64,000 bases of DNA from NORP259 sp041398705 (GCA_041398705.1 JAWKUI010000012.1:35355-99354); one strand, 5' to 3'. Positions 37,574 through 48,200 are shown, counted from the first letter of the stretch. Notes: generated from the sequence alone by a model not told the origin. A program made the numbers and translations.

Positions 37574-39826
37574 TCAGCGGTCTTCGAAGCGTTGCACCCA
37601 CGGAGCCTGCCCCGGAGGGTCCCACAGAACCGCCCCCGACGTGGTGGTCCGCGATCCGGTGTACCCCAAGGCTTCCAGGGTCGACCGGTCCTCTTCAGAC
37701 AGCACCGCGTCCACCGCCAGGCCCTGCGCAGACCCGCCATTCAACCACCCGATCAGGGCCGTCCGCATGCGGGTCGCCCTCGCCAACTCGGCTTCCAGCA
37801 GGTTGTGCTCGGCCAAGGGATCTTCGTTCAGGTGGAAGAGTTCGAGTTCACCGAAGTCCCAATCCCGACCGCCGATCTTGCGGAAGTACGGCCGCAATTG
37901 CATCACGAGCAACCAACCTCCCGATTCCACCAACGCGGTCTCCAGGTGGGCGCTGATCGCGAATCGCGGCGCGAAGGGTTCCCCGGGCGGCTTCGCGGCG
38001 AGCAAGTCCTGGCCGGGAAATCCACCGGGTATCCCGGCCAGGGCAAGCAGCGTGTGCCCCAGGTCGATGGTGTTCACGGGGTCCACGTTCCGGCCGGCAG
38101 CCACCCCCGGCCCTTTCAGCAGCAGCGGCACGTGCACAGTCGAATGGTTGAGGCGGGTGTGATCCCAGAACACGCCATCGTCCCCGAGGGATTCGCCGTG
38201 GTCTGCGGTTACCGCCAAGGTTGCGCCCTGCAGGCGGGGTTCTGCCAAAAAGTCGCCGATCAATCGATCGACGTACTCCGTGCCAGCCCGGTACAGGGCA
38301 TGCACGTATTCACGATCGGTGTATCCCGCCGCGCGCACCCACGCGGGCAGGGCCTGTTCGTGGATCTCCAACGAACGCGCGGGATCCTTGGGGTCCCGGT
38401 CGGCGGCGTAGTTCGCCGAAATCAGATCGGCCGGCGGCTCATAGGGCCCGTGGGCATCATAGAGGTGCAACCAAAGGAACAGCGGATCGCCTTCCGCGTC
38501 GGGTAGCCAATTCCGCAGGGTCGCAACGGCCTCCGCCCCGTTGCGTTTGCCCAATCGCGGTGCGTCGTATCGATCAAAACCCTGGTGCAGGTTGCTCGTG
38601 GCGGGAGACATGTGCCCCACACTGACCGCAGCAAACGTGCGGTACCCGGCCCGCTGGAAGGACTCGGCGAGGGTGTGAGCCCCCATCGCCAGCGCTGTGG
38701 AATTGTCGAAGATGTGCGTGGCGCGCAGATCCAATCCGGTCATCAGGGACATGTGCGACGGATTGGTGACATTGGTCGGAGCCCAGGCGTCCGTGAAGAC
38801 CGTGCCGGATGCCGCCAGCTGATCCAGATTCGGCGTGCGCGGGCCGCTTCCCGGCTGCAGGTAACCGACGTGGTCCCATCGATGGGTGTCGGAGGTGATC
38901 AGCACGACGGTCGGAGGAGTCTCCTGCGGCAGGTCGATGCGCTCCTCCGCCACCCAGATTCCGCCCGGCCCCTCGCAAGTGAACTCCAAGGCCTGCACCT
39001 CTGGATCCCCTCCAAAGTCCGCCCGGTACGAGGCCCATCGGGGACCCGCATGCCAGCGGTGTTCCGTGCTTTGGCCCGCCTGCGAGATCGTCCTCACCCG
39101 CAGGGCCGCTGGGTCCGCCCCCACCGCCGCCAGACTCAGCGACAAGCGCCGCGGGCCCAGCGCCTGCACGTCGACCCGCAGCCGTGCCCCGTCGGCCAGG
39201 GAGATCGCGCGACGGCGATCGCCTGGCGGCCCTTGGCGGTGATGCTTGGCCAGGCTTCCGGCGGGAACCGATTCCAAGAGCGTGAGCTCGACGATCGACG
39301 GCGCCAAGCATCCGCCTCCGACCTCGAGGATGCGTTGGGCGGTGGTGTCCTCGGGGTCGAGGTCCAAGGTCACTTCGCCGATCGCTTCGCCCCCCGGGCA
39401 AGGGACCCAAGGCGGCGGAGCAAGGCTCGGATCGAAACTCCTCACCCGCAGCGCGAGCTCACCGCCCGCTGGTGCGAGATACCGCACCAGGAGTTGATCG
39501 GGTTCCAGCTCAGGGGGAATCGGGAAGCGGATCTCGCGTTGCCCCAGGGCCCCATCTGGGCCCGCCACGAAGGTCACGGCCTCATGCCAATCGCCCCCAT
39601 CCGGCACGCTATGGATCTCGCGGCCGTGTTCGGCAAGCACATCCCACGTCCCCAGGGTGACCGCCGAACGCCTCGACAGGGCGACCGTGCGGCCTTCGAG
39701 CAACGCTGCGCCCTCCAGGAAACCCACCCGCGGCCGCGCAGCCGCGCCCGAGCTGGCCCGCTTGTCCCCACAGCCAGCCACCAAGGCCAGCCCGACGCAC
39801 CACAGCGCCCAATTCGAAAATGCCAT
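37574..39826 (-). CDS. Sulfatase-like (alkaline phosphatase superfamily) lipoprotein with a Thr at the nucleophile position
   Basis: 750 residues. A lipobox (LALVAGC-GDK) predicts a lipoprotein. Residues ~20-300 are a beta-rich module. The catalytic domain (~305-690) has the metal ligand Asp in LITSDTHRWDHVGYL and closing ligands in VTADHGESLGDDGVFWDH. The formylglycine position of true sulfatases (C/S-x-P-S-R) reads T-N-P-S-H, so maturation to formylglycine is not possible. A Thr nucleophile, as in phosphodiesterases of the same superfamily, is more likely. Substrate unknown. Single gene between the moxR operon and the radical SAM gene. Confidence 0.85.
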   Translation of the reverse strand: MAFSNWALWCVGLALVAGCGDKRASSGAAARPRVGFLEGAALLEGRTVALSRRSAVTLGTWDVLAEHGREIHSVPDGGDWHEAVTFVAGPDGALGQREIRFPIPPELEPDQLLVRYLAPAGGELALRVRSFDPSLAPPPWVPCPGGEAIGEVTLDLDPEDTTAQRILEVGGGCLAPSIVELTLLESVPAGSLAKHHRQGPPGDRRRAISLADGARLRVDVQALGPRRLSLSLAAVGADPAALRVRTISQAGQSTEHRWHAGPRWASYRADFGGDPEVQALEFTCEGPGGIWVAEERIDLPQETPPTVVLITSDTHRWDHVGYLQPGSGPRTPNLDQLAASGTVFTDAWAPTNVTNPSHMSLMTGLDLRATHIFDNSTALAMGAHTLAESFQRAGYRTFAAVSVGHMSPATSNLHQGFDRYDAPRLGKRNGAEAVATLRNWLPDAEGDPLFLWLHLYDAHGPYEPPADLISANYAADRDPKDPARSLEIHEQALPAWVRAAGYTDREYVHALYRAGTEYVDRLIGDFLAEPRLQGATLAVTADHGESLGDDGVFWDHTRLNHSTVHVPLLLKGPGVAAGRNVDPVNTIDLGHTLLALAGIPGGFPGQDLLAAKPPGEPFAPRFAISAHLETALVESGGWLLVMQLRPYFRKIGGRDWDFGELELFHLNEDPLAEHNLLEAELARATRMRTALIGWLNGGSAQGLAVDAVLSEEDRSTLEALGYTGSRTTTSGAVLWDPPGQAPWVQRFEDR

Positions 39827-39869
39827 CCTCCAAGGATAACAACGCGGGTGCGAATTGGGGGCGCCCTAC

Positions 39870-39893
39870 GCGGCCCGGGACTTCCCGGGCCGC
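39870..39893. terminator. Terminator-like hairpin downstream of the radical SAM gene
   Basis: Perfect 11-bp inverted repeat (GCGGCCCGGGA / TCCCGGGCCGC) with a 2-base loop, just beyond the radical SAM stop and before the sulfatase-like gene's start. No T tract on either strand, so it may slow transcription or protect the mRNA end rather than act as a classical terminator. Confidence 0.5.
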
Positions 39894-39921
39894 ATGTGGA
39901 GCGGGAACGGGGCCGTCAGGC

Positions 39922-41466
39922 CTATTCGTCCATGTGGGCCACGACGCGCTCGTCGCCCATCTGCAGGCGCAGGGCCATCTTGGAGACCACCTTGGCACCG
40001 ACGAGCGAGAGCACGCGGATCGTGCCCTTGCGCAGCACGCGCAGGGTGAAGTCCACCGGAGCCCACGTGAGCGGTCCGCGGTTGCCCTGGGCGCGGTTGT
40101 ACAGCGTGTTCTGCTCGGTCACGAGCCACTCCGAGTACAGCATGTACTGCCAAAGCAGCGGCATGCGCAACCAACGCTTGGGAAGGGTCCAGCGCGCGAT
40201 GCCCATCAGGCTCGGGAAGCGCACGAGGATCGGGAACCACTTGTGCAGGTTCTCGATCTGCTGCTTGTCCTTGATCTCGATGGTGCCTTCGCGGTTGAAC
40301 TGGGTCGGGAAGTTGTCGTACTCCGCCACCGCAATGCCCATGTCCTTCGTGATCTTGTTGATCTCGAACTCGGGGTAGGGCTGCACGATCGAGCAGAGCG
40401 GGTGGTCCACCTTGCACTCGATGTTGAGCCGCACGGTGTCCAGGTCTTCCTCGACCGTTCCGCCGGGGCCGCCCAGCATGTTCAGCGAGCCCAGGCGGAT
40501 GCCGTGTTTGCGGATCCAGCCGGACACGTTGACGAGCTGCTCGCGCTGCGTGTTCTTCTTGTAGATGTTGTTGCGCATGTGGTCGTTGGCGGCCTCAAAC
40601 GCAATGCGGGCGTAGATGCACCCGGCTTTCTTGAGCTGGATGATGTGGTTCTCGTTGGTCATGTTGGCCATGAGAATCACGTCGAAGGGCAGCCCCACCT
40701 CCTTCGGCCAGCGCTCGCAGAACTCGGCGAGCCACTTGCCGGAGATGTTGAAGATGTCGTCCACGAAGTGCACGAAGTCGAGCGGGTACTTGCTCTTGAT
40801 GTCGAGCGCCTCGGCGATCACGTGGTCGACGCTGCGCTTGCGCACGTACTCGGAGTTCTTCGCGCCGTAGACCTTCTCTTTCCACGCGTGGTGGAAGCAG
40901 AACGTGCACATCATCGGGCAACCGCGCTGGGTGACCATCACCTTTCGCGGGCTGTCGCGGTAGATGCTGTTGGCTTCGTAGATGACCGATCGATCGGGGA
41001 ATCCCAGGGCGTCGAGGTCGCGCACGAGCGGGCGCAGGGGGTTCTTGACCAATTCCCCGTTTTCACCCTTATAGGCGAGGTTCGGGATGGTGCGCCAATC
41101 CTCGCCCTTCTCGAGGCAGTTCAGCAGGTCGACGATCGCGCCTTCGCCTTCCCCCACGCAGACCGCGTCGATGTCGGGATCAAGGGCGGCGTCGGGCAGG
41201 AAGGTCACGTGCGGGCCCCCCATCAACGAGAAGAACTGGTACTTGCGCTTGAGCAGCCGGTTCAGGTCGTAGATGGTCTTGTGGTTGCCGGTCATCAGCG
41301 AGAAGGTGATGACGTCCGGCTTGTACTCCTTGATCTTGGAGAGCCACTTCGGATCGGGCAGGCTGATGCACTCCATCTCATGGCCGGCGTCCTTGACGGC
41401 GCGGCTCAGGTACATGGGGCCCAGCATCTCCTGGGGCAGCGTGCGGGTGATGTGTAGGACCTTCAA
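39922..41466 (-). CDS. B12-binding-domain radical SAM protein
   Basis: About 514 residues. The N-terminal ~150 residues form a cobalamin-binding-like Rossmann fold (YKPDVITFSLMTGNHKTI, FSLMGGPHVTFLP, VCVGEGEGAIVDLL). The radical SAM core follows with the 4Fe-4S motif GCPMMCTFCFHHAW (CxxxCxxC), VHFVDDIFN, and LGSLNMLGGPGGTVEEDL. The C-terminus ends with basic and hydrophobic helices. Such enzymes often methylate or rearrange unactivated carbons in lipids or natural products; the substrate here is unknown. I favour the TTG at 41466, with GGAG about 10 nt upstream, because the extra 31 codons (to 41559) look non-coding. Codon use is ordinary for the window. Confidence 0.85.
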   Translation of the reverse strand: MKVLHITRTLPQEMLGPMYLSRAVKDAGHEMECISLPDPKWLSKIKEYKPDVITFSLMTGNHKTIYDLNRLLKRKYQFFSLMGGPHVTFLPDAALDPDIDAVCVGEGEGAIVDLLNCLEKGEDWRTIPNLAYKGENGELVKNPLRPLVRDLDALGFPDRSVIYEANSIYRDSPRKVMVTQRGCPMMCTFCFHHAWKEKVYGAKNSEYVRKRSVDHVIAEALDIKSKYPLDFVHFVDDIFNISGKWLAEFCERWPKEVGLPFDVILMANMTNENHIIQLKKAGCIYARIAFEAANDHMRNNIYKKNTQREQLVNVSGWIRKHGIRLGSLNMLGGPGGTVEEDLDTVRLNIECKVDHPLCSIVQPYPEFEINKITKDMGIAVAEYDNFPTQFNREGTIEIKDKQQIENLHKWFPILVRFPSLMGIARWTLPKRWLRMPLLWQYMLYSEWLVTEQNTLYNRAQGNRGPLTWAPVDFTLRVLRKGTIRVLSLVGAKVVSKMALRLQMGDERVVAHMDE

Positions 41467-41587
41467 AGGGTTCTCCGATCGGTTCCCCGGCCAGGGGGTT
41501 GTCCAGGCAGGAGCGGACAGCACCCCAATCCTACCCCCCTGCAGGGGCAAAAGGTGCAAATCTTCCGGGAACGTCAGGTTCCCGCGC

Positions 41588-43981
41588 TCAGCGCAGCAAC
41601 AGCTCGCTACCTACCAGTTCGACCCGATAGAGGTCCAAATCGCCCTGGGCGGCCAAAGAAAGCACCGGCGCTGTCGCAGGACGGGACAGAAGCACCGAAC
41701 TCTTGAGCTCTTGACCGTTCAGCCGGATCGCCTTGATGCGCCCGCGGCGATTGGTGGCCAGGGTCGTCACCTCGAATTCGAGCACGTGGGTGCGTCCCGC
41801 TTCGAAACCGTCGAAGGGTTCGAGGGTGCCCGCGCCCGGCTCGGCCAGGCCTTCCAGCAGTGGAGTTGCCGATCCCGCCGTGAGGCCGAAACGCGCCCCC
41901 GCCGGTCCGCGATCGAGCAGCAGGTGGTACCCGCCGACCTCGAAGAGCAACGAACTGTGCTCCTGCCCCTCGGCGACGCGGAACTCCACCGCGATCGTCA
42001 GGGGTCGGCTGAGATCGAGCGGGTCGAGCAACGGCAAGCGCAGGGGCGAGTTCCACCACTCCGGGCCCCCGCTCGGCGACGGGGCCGACTGGAAGTGACG
42101 CAGCCGACCGGGTTCCGCTTCGAACGCTCCCAGGCTCCAGGAGTCGGGGTTGCGGTCGAACCGCCAACGCACGCTCACATCGCGCCGTCCCGCGAGATCC
42201 GGGCCCTGGGAAGTGACGCGGGCATCGGGATACAGCTCGGCCAAGGTGCGCGCCGCCGGTTCCGCCGACAGGGACTGCCGCAGCGCCTGCAAGCGCCGCC
42301 GCTGCTCCGCCGTCAATTCGGGCTCCCGCAGCAGGGCTTCGATGTCGCGCTCGATGCGCTGGCGCGCCCCGTTGCCGCTCTGCACGTCGCGCGCAAGGGC
42401 GGAGAGTTCCAACTCGAGTTCTTCCGGCGGACGGCCCTCACCCTCGGTCAGGGCCCGCAGGATGCGGCTGCGCAGATCGTCGGCCAAGGGCTGCGCCTCG
42501 ACGCCCTGGGAAAGCGCGGCCTGGGCCTCGCGCAGGTTCCCCTCGTGGAACAGGAATAGGGCCTTTGCCAGGGCCTGATCCTGCACCTCCTCGGGATCGT
42601 CCGATCCGGGGCCCTGGGCCAAACGCAGCACCTCCTCCGCCGCCAACCGCTCCTGCTGTCCGCCGACGATCGACGGCGCACGCAGGTAGTACCGTTCGGG
42701 ATTGCGGCCCGCCACTCCGCCGAGCAGGATGCCACGCTCGAGCGCATGTTGGCTGTCCTGCAGCACGCCCGCCACCTGCACCTCCCCCACGGCGAGGGTC
42801 ACCGAGTGGCCTTCGAGCGAAGCCAACCGGCGCGCGGCGCGTTCGAGCAAAGCCGAGAGCAGCTCGGCCTCGCGCAATTCCCGCTCCATGTCGGGGAACA
42901 CCACGACACGCCAGCGCGAATCGAGTCGATCCCGCCAAAGGCGCGCCGCGTCCGCGTAGTAACGCGTGGCATGCAAAGCCTGCACCTCCCGGCGGTCGCG
43001 CTCGAACTCGTTGCGGGCCACCGCCTCCCGCTGCCGGGCGCCCTCCCGCGCCAGCCGCGCGCATTGGGTGTCCAGGTCGGCCAGCACAGTGCCCTTCCAT
43101 TCGTCGGGCACTCCGGTCAGGTCGAGACCCCATTCCGCCAGCAGCCCGTCCCATTCCGCCCGCAGCTCCGCTTCGAGCCCCTCCTCGTGCCGCGTTTCGA
43201 TGCGCTCAAGCAGTAGCGGCACCCGCTGGCCCAGGAACGCCTGCAGCTTGCTCTCGTGTACCGCCCACCCTTCGCGCACACGCCGTTCGAGCAGCTGCAT
43301 CGAAGGGGCGAGCTCGCGGGTGAGCAGCTCGCGCACCGCATCGGGCGGCAATCCCGCCCAGGCCTCGCGCAGCTCCTCCATCACGACCCCCACCGGCCGC
43401 TGGGTCTCCTGCCACGCGGCACCGATGCGGTTCTCGCGCAGGGATTGATCGATCGCCGGGGTCAGCCGCGTGCCCACCCATTCGCGCGTGCGCCGGTCGA
43501 AATCGGCCAGCAGCCGCTTGTACTCTTCCTCTAGTCGCACCTCGGCCCGTTCGAGCCAACGCTGGAATCCGAGCGCCTCCTGCACGTCCGGCAGGTCCGC
43601 CGCGCGCGGGCTGCCGAGCTGCTGCAGCAATCCCCACGGCAGGTCCTGGTTCAGCACCTTGTGCGCCTGCACCCAGTTGCCCCGCTCCAGGGCCCCGTCG
43701 AATTGGGGCTGGAACTCCTGCAGTAGATTGTCGAGCCGCGCCGCGATGTCCGCGAGCACCTGGATCTGGAGGGTCTGCAGCCCGCGCCCGTCCGCATCGG
43801 GTCGCGCGGCCCAGTCGCCGAGGCGATCCCACATCGGCAGGGGTTTCTGGCGACCCTGTTGGTATTCGGCCCGCAGGGCTTCGAGCGGGGCTAAGGTGCG
43901 CGCACCCACCATCGGCGAGGTCCGCGGAGGTCCGCCAGGATGCCACGCGTACAAGCCCCCGCCGAGCACCAGGGCCGTCAC
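41588..43981 (-). CDS. Membrane-anchored helical/LamG-like protein, probable C-terminal half of the adjacent kinase
   Basis: 797 residues if started at the GTG at 43981. It opens with VTALVLGGGLYAW, which would be the second part of a membrane helix. Long charged helical regions (~40-520) follow, and the C-terminus (~600-797) is beta-rich and concanavalin/LamG-like (WRFDRNPDSWSLGAF, LTIAVEFRVAEGQEHSSLLFE). No enzyme motif. The GTG overlaps the kinase TGA (GTGA), so it could be a separate, coupled gene. However, joined with one more G the helix WLAAAGVTALVLGGGLYAW becomes a perfect membrane span, and the fusion matches the architecture of planctomycete receptor-type kinases. Confidence 0.7.
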   Translation of the reverse strand: MTALVLGGGLYAWHPGGPPRTSPMVGARTLAPLEALRAEYQQGRQKPLPMWDRLGDWAARPDADGRGLQTLQIQVLADIAARLDNLLQEFQPQFDGALERGNWVQAHKVLNQDLPWGLLQQLGSPRAADLPDVQEALGFQRWLERAEVRLEEEYKRLLADFDRRTREWVGTRLTPAIDQSLRENRIGAAWQETQRPVGVVMEELREAWAGLPPDAVRELLTRELAPSMQLLERRVREGWAVHESKLQAFLGQRVPLLLERIETRHEEGLEAELRAEWDGLLAEWGLDLTGVPDEWKGTVLADLDTQCARLAREGARQREAVARNEFERDRREVQALHATRYYADAARLWRDRLDSRWRVVVFPDMERELREAELLSALLERAARRLASLEGHSVTLAVGEVQVAGVLQDSQHALERGILLGGVAGRNPERYYLRAPSIVGGQQERLAAEEVLRLAQGPGSDDPEEVQDQALAKALFLFHEGNLREAQAALSQGVEAQPLADDLRSRILRALTEGEGRPPEELELELSALARDVQSGNGARQRIERDIEALLREPELTAEQRRRLQALRQSLSAEPAARTLAELYPDARVTSQGPDLAGRRDVSVRWRFDRNPDSWSLGAFEAEPGRLRHFQSAPSPSGGPEWWNSPLRLPLLDPLDLSRPLTIAVEFRVAEGQEHSSLLFEVGGYHLLLDRGPAGARFGLTAGSATPLLEGLAEPGAGTLEPFDGFEAGRTHVLEFEVTTLATNRRGRIKAIRLNGQELKSSVLLSRPATAPVLSLAAQGDLDLYRVELVGSELLLR

Positions 43982-44913
43982 CCCGCTGCGGCGAGCCAGC
44001 GCAGGGCATTCGGCCGGGCCATGGGCTCCAACCCCTCCTTGCTCACCAGTGGCGCACGCCGCTCGAGCAGCCGCTGCAGGTCCGTGCCCAGTTGCTGGGG
44101 CTCTTGATAGCGCCGCTGGATGTCGCGCGTCAGGCAGGCGCGCAGGACAAGCACGAAGTGCGCGGAAAGCTCGGGCACGTACCGCCGCGGGTCCACGAGG
44201 GGCTCCTGCAACACGGCCGAAAAGACCTCGGCGACACTCGCGCCGGAGAAGGGCGGATGACCGGTGACCGCGTGGTAGAGGGTGGCGCCGAGGGACCAGA
44301 TGTCCGAGCGCACGTCGACCTTGGAGGAATCCCGCGCCTGCTCCGGACTCACGTAGTGCGGCGTGCCGAGCACCCCGCCCGAGCCCGTCAGCGAAGGTTC
44401 GTCCCGGGCGAAAGCCAGTCCCAGGTCCGCCAGTAGCGCCCGTTCGCGCGGGTCGATGAGGATGTTGGCCGGTTTGACGTCCCGGTGCACCACGCCCACC
44501 TCGTGCAGGTGCTGCAAGGCATCCGCGAGCGGGATGAACATGCGCAGGGCCTCGCGTTCCTTGAGCGGGCCGCGCTCCTCGATGCGCTCGGCGAGGGAGA
44601 TGCCCTCCACCAACTCCATCGCATACCACCAACGGCCGTCGGGCAGCTGCCCCATGTCGATCGGCGCGATGATCGCCGGGTGGGCCAGGCGGGCAGCGGT
44701 GCGGGCTTCGCGGCGGAAGCGTTCGACGGCGCGCGGGCTCTGGGCCAGATCGGCCCGCAGAATCTTGATGGCGGCGGGCCGGTCGATGGCCTCCTGCACG
44801 GCCGAGTAGACCACCCCGCTCGCGCCCCGGCCCAAGATGCCCTCGACGAGGTACCCCGGGATGCGGGGCACGTCGATCGGGGCCTCGGGTTTGCGGCGCA
44901 GGTCGGGTTTCAT
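43978..44913 (-). CDS. Ser/Thr protein kinase (Hanks type), kinase part
   Basis: 311 residues. All key kinase motifs are present: glycine loop ILGRGASGVVYSA, Lys in AAIKILRADL, HRDVKPANIL (catalytic Asp), ADLGLAFARDE (DLG in place of DFG), TPHYVSPEQARD (activation segment and APE-like end), and SDIWSLGATLY. The ATG at 44913 gives a short N-terminal extension before PRIPGYLVEGIL. The protein stops at RPNALRWLAAAG-TGA, in the middle of what looks like a transmembrane helix that continues in the -1 frame in the next gene. Likely phosphorylates cytosolic targets in response to an extracytoplasmic signal; targets unknown. Confidence 0.88.
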   Translation of the reverse strand: MKPDLRRKPEAPIDVPRIPGYLVEGILGRGASGVVYSAVQEAIDRPAAIKILRADLAQSPRAVERFRREARTAARLAHPAIIAPIDMGQLPDGRWWYAMELVEGISLAERIEERGPLKEREALRMFIPLADALQHLHEVGVVHRDVKPANILIDPRERALLADLGLAFARDEPSLTGSGGVLGTPHYVSPEQARDSSKVDVRSDIWSLGATLYHAVTGHPPFSGASVAEVFSAVLQEPLVDPRRYVPELSAHFVLVLRACLTRDIQRRYQEPQQLGTDLQRLLERRAPLVSKEGLEPMARPNALRWLAAAG

Positions 44914-45058
44914 GGAATGGTGCGGGAGACCTGGATCATAGGCCGCGTGAAGCCGCGAGTTGCGCGGGAAAGCCCCCTGGGAGCCCTCCTGGGGCATTCT
45001 TCCCACGCCAGACCGGATCTTCCGCCTCCGATTGCGCCCGCCGACCTGGGGGCGCCCC

Positions 45059-45077
45059 CGGGTTTCCGGGAAACCCG
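45059..45077. promoter_or_regulatory. Palindrome in the kinase/protease divergent region
   Basis: CGGGTTTCC-G-GGAAACCCG: a perfect 9-bp inverted repeat around one base, in the 293-nt gap between the divergent kinase and protease genes. It is a candidate operator for either gene or part of a transcript leader structure; no regulator is known for it. Confidence 0.35.
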
Positions 45078-45206
45078 CGGCCATCAAACTGGGAGATTTT
45101 TGAAGCGATCTCGAAAAGATGACGGAGCGGCAACCTGTTTTTCGCATCCAGGGGGGTCCCAGGGCCGCTCTGCCCAGGGCCCCAACCAGCAACACCCAAG
45201 AAACCG

Positions 45207-48200
45207 ATGAAATCCAAGTTCTCCTACCCGCTGATCGGAGTGATCTCCCTGGCCGCTGCGGCCTGGGCCCAATCCGCTCAGACGCCTCTCACGGAGCCGG
45301 GTGAGCCCTCTCAGGCCACCCGCACCCCGTTCACCATCTCCACCCTGAGCGAAGATGCCACCCGGATCGAGCGCGACGACCCGCCGATGGACGCCGTCGG
45401 CGACCTGCCAGCCCCGGTGCTGCCCGCCGTGCTCGACGATTCGATCCCGCTGCCGATCGCCGCGGTTTACCAGCCGGGCCCGAACGGCGACGAACTGGTC
45501 GAGCCCGCCAAGGGTGATCCCTTCTTCATCGGCTTCATCGCTGGCGACTACGCGCCGCCCGCCGACGAACTGGTGGACCCCGAACTGCTGGCGAACTCGT
45601 CCTACTTCCCCGACCAGCGCCCGGACAACGCCACCTACGCGATGGTGATGTTCCAGAAGCGCATCACCGACGAGCGCCTGGCGGAGCTCCAGCGCCTGGG
45701 CTGCCGCGTGCTGGGTTTCCACCCGCACTACACCATCAAGGTCGCCGTGCCGGCCAACCGCATCCTCGACGTGTCCACCCTGGACTTCGTGCGCTGGATC
45801 GGTGCCCCGCGCACTTGGCAGAAGATCCACCCGGCCATGCGCTACGCCGTCCAGGAACTGGCGGAAGACCAACCCCTGGACTTCTACGTCAACCTGTTCG
45901 AAAGCGACTGGAACGAGAACAGCCAGATCGAGTACTTCGGCGTCGGCACTTCGATCGATCCCGAAGGCAACCAGATCAGCGACAATGAAACCCCGGAAAA
46001 CCGGCTCAAGCGCTGGCACGCGAACGGCTGGCAGCAACAGCACCTGGAGAGCCTGGGCCTTGTGGTGCACGAGTACCGCCCGGACATCAACGCGTTCCTG
46101 GTGACGGCCGCCCCCTCCCTCGTGGAGACCGTCGCGGCCCTCGACTTCGTGCAATTCGTCGAGCCGAAGCCGACCGACTCCCTGACCTCGGCCCCCGGCC
46201 CCTTCCACGACGAGTCCATTCCGATGGTCGGTGGCGACTATCCCCGCGATACCTACGACGGCTCGACCAGCTCGATCGCCGTGGTCGGTCTGGTGGACTC
46301 GGGCGTCGAGCACGACCACTTCGACCTCAACCACACCTGGGGCTACGCGTGGAACTGCACCACCGAAGCGAGCCCGTGGGATGACCTCGAAAACGGCGGC
46401 AGCGGCCACGGCACCCACGTGACCGGCACCATGCTGGGCAACGGGGACGTGGAAGCCGACCACACCGGTATGGCGCCGGGTCTGGCTTCTTGGGCCAACA
46501 CCCACCCGCTGTACAGCTACCGTCGTTTCCCGAACCCCTGCAGCGACACCCTCACCACCATCCTCGACCGGATGAACTCGTTGACCGGTGCCGCGACGAC
46601 GCAGCCCCACGTGGTCAACCACTCGTGGATGTCGACCTTGGCCGGCGGCGTGGTTCCGTCGGGTACGGAAGCCGATGCGCGCACGGTGGACAACCACGTG
46701 TTCAACACCGGTCAGGTCCAGGTCTGGGCCGCGGGCAACTTCAGCGGCACCCAGAACCTGGGTATCCAGGCTTCGGCGAAGAACTCGCTGACCGTGGGCA
46801 ACGTCGTGGACTACTACGAAAGCTCCACCATCACTCCGGGTGGTCTTTGGACCTCCTCGGGCCACGGCCCGGCCGGGGACAACCGCTGGAAACCCAACGT
46901 GACCGCCCCCGGTCGCTGGGTGAGCAGCGCTTTGGCCAACAACAACTCGGGTTATGCCGCCTACAGCGGTACCTCGATGGCCGCCCCGCACGTGACCGGA
47001 GCCATCGCCCAGCTGGTGGACCACTACCCGTTCCTGCAAGACCGTGAGCCGGCGGAGATCGCCGCGCGCCTCATGGCCACCGCGCAGAACCGGGACAACG
47101 GCACCATCGGCACCGCCGCCGACGCCGACCTGGACCTGTATGGCACGGGCCGCATCGACGTGTACAAGGCTCACTTCGTGCACGCCGGATACCAGGTTCT
47201 GAGCTGGAGTCCGAACGTGTCCAGCGGCTCCTGGACCTATGGTGACTTCACCGTTCCCGCGGGTACCACCCGCATGGTGGTGGTGATGAACTACAACGAA
47301 GTGGCCGCGTCCTCCGGCGCTTCCCAGGCCCTGGTCAACAACTGGGACTTGTACCTGGACCAGGATCCGATCGATCCCGCGGGCAACACGGGTGAGTGGT
47401 TCGCCCAGCAAAGCTCGGTCGACAACAGCGAGGTCCGCATCCTGAACAACCCGGCCTCCGGCCCCTGGCGTTGGAAGGCGTGGCCCCAGTCCACCACCAG
47501 CTCCATGCACTGCGGCGTGACGATCATCCTCACGGATGAAGACGTCTCCCCGACTCCGAGCATCACTGCGACGGTTTCGGACTCCTACGTGAAGCCGAAC
47601 GAAGCCCTGGACGTGAACGTCAACGTCTCCGTTCCCGAGTGGTTCAGCGAAGGCGTCTGGCTCGACCTGAACGGCAGCACCCGCACCGTGCTCAGCAAGA
47701 GCCGCGTGCTCGCGGACGGCATCTCCAGCGACCTGAGCCAATCCGGCAACGGCGCGGACTTCCTGACCATGGGCATGGTGCGCGCCGGCGAAAGCCGCAA
47801 CGCGACCTATGAACTGTCCTACACCACCGAAGGGCTCAAGAGCCAATCGTTTGCTGTGACCGCGGAGAACGGGACCGTTACGTCCCCGACCTTCAACGTG
47901 ACCGTCGACGGCACCCAGCCGGGCGCCGTGAGCAACCTGCACTCCACCGACCACACCGTGAACGTGTGGAGCAACGACAACACGATCACCTACGCCTGGA
48001 CCGCCGCTACGGACAACCTGTCCGGCATTCAGGGATACGGGATCTTTGAAACCACCGGTGCGTCGAGTCCCCCCGGCAACGTCCTGGACATCAATGCGGT
48101 GACGAGCTACACGACGGCTGCTTTGTCCGACAACGCGGCCCACTACTTCTCCATCCGCAGTGTGGATCGCTCGGACAACTGGGATGCGAACTACGTGTCC

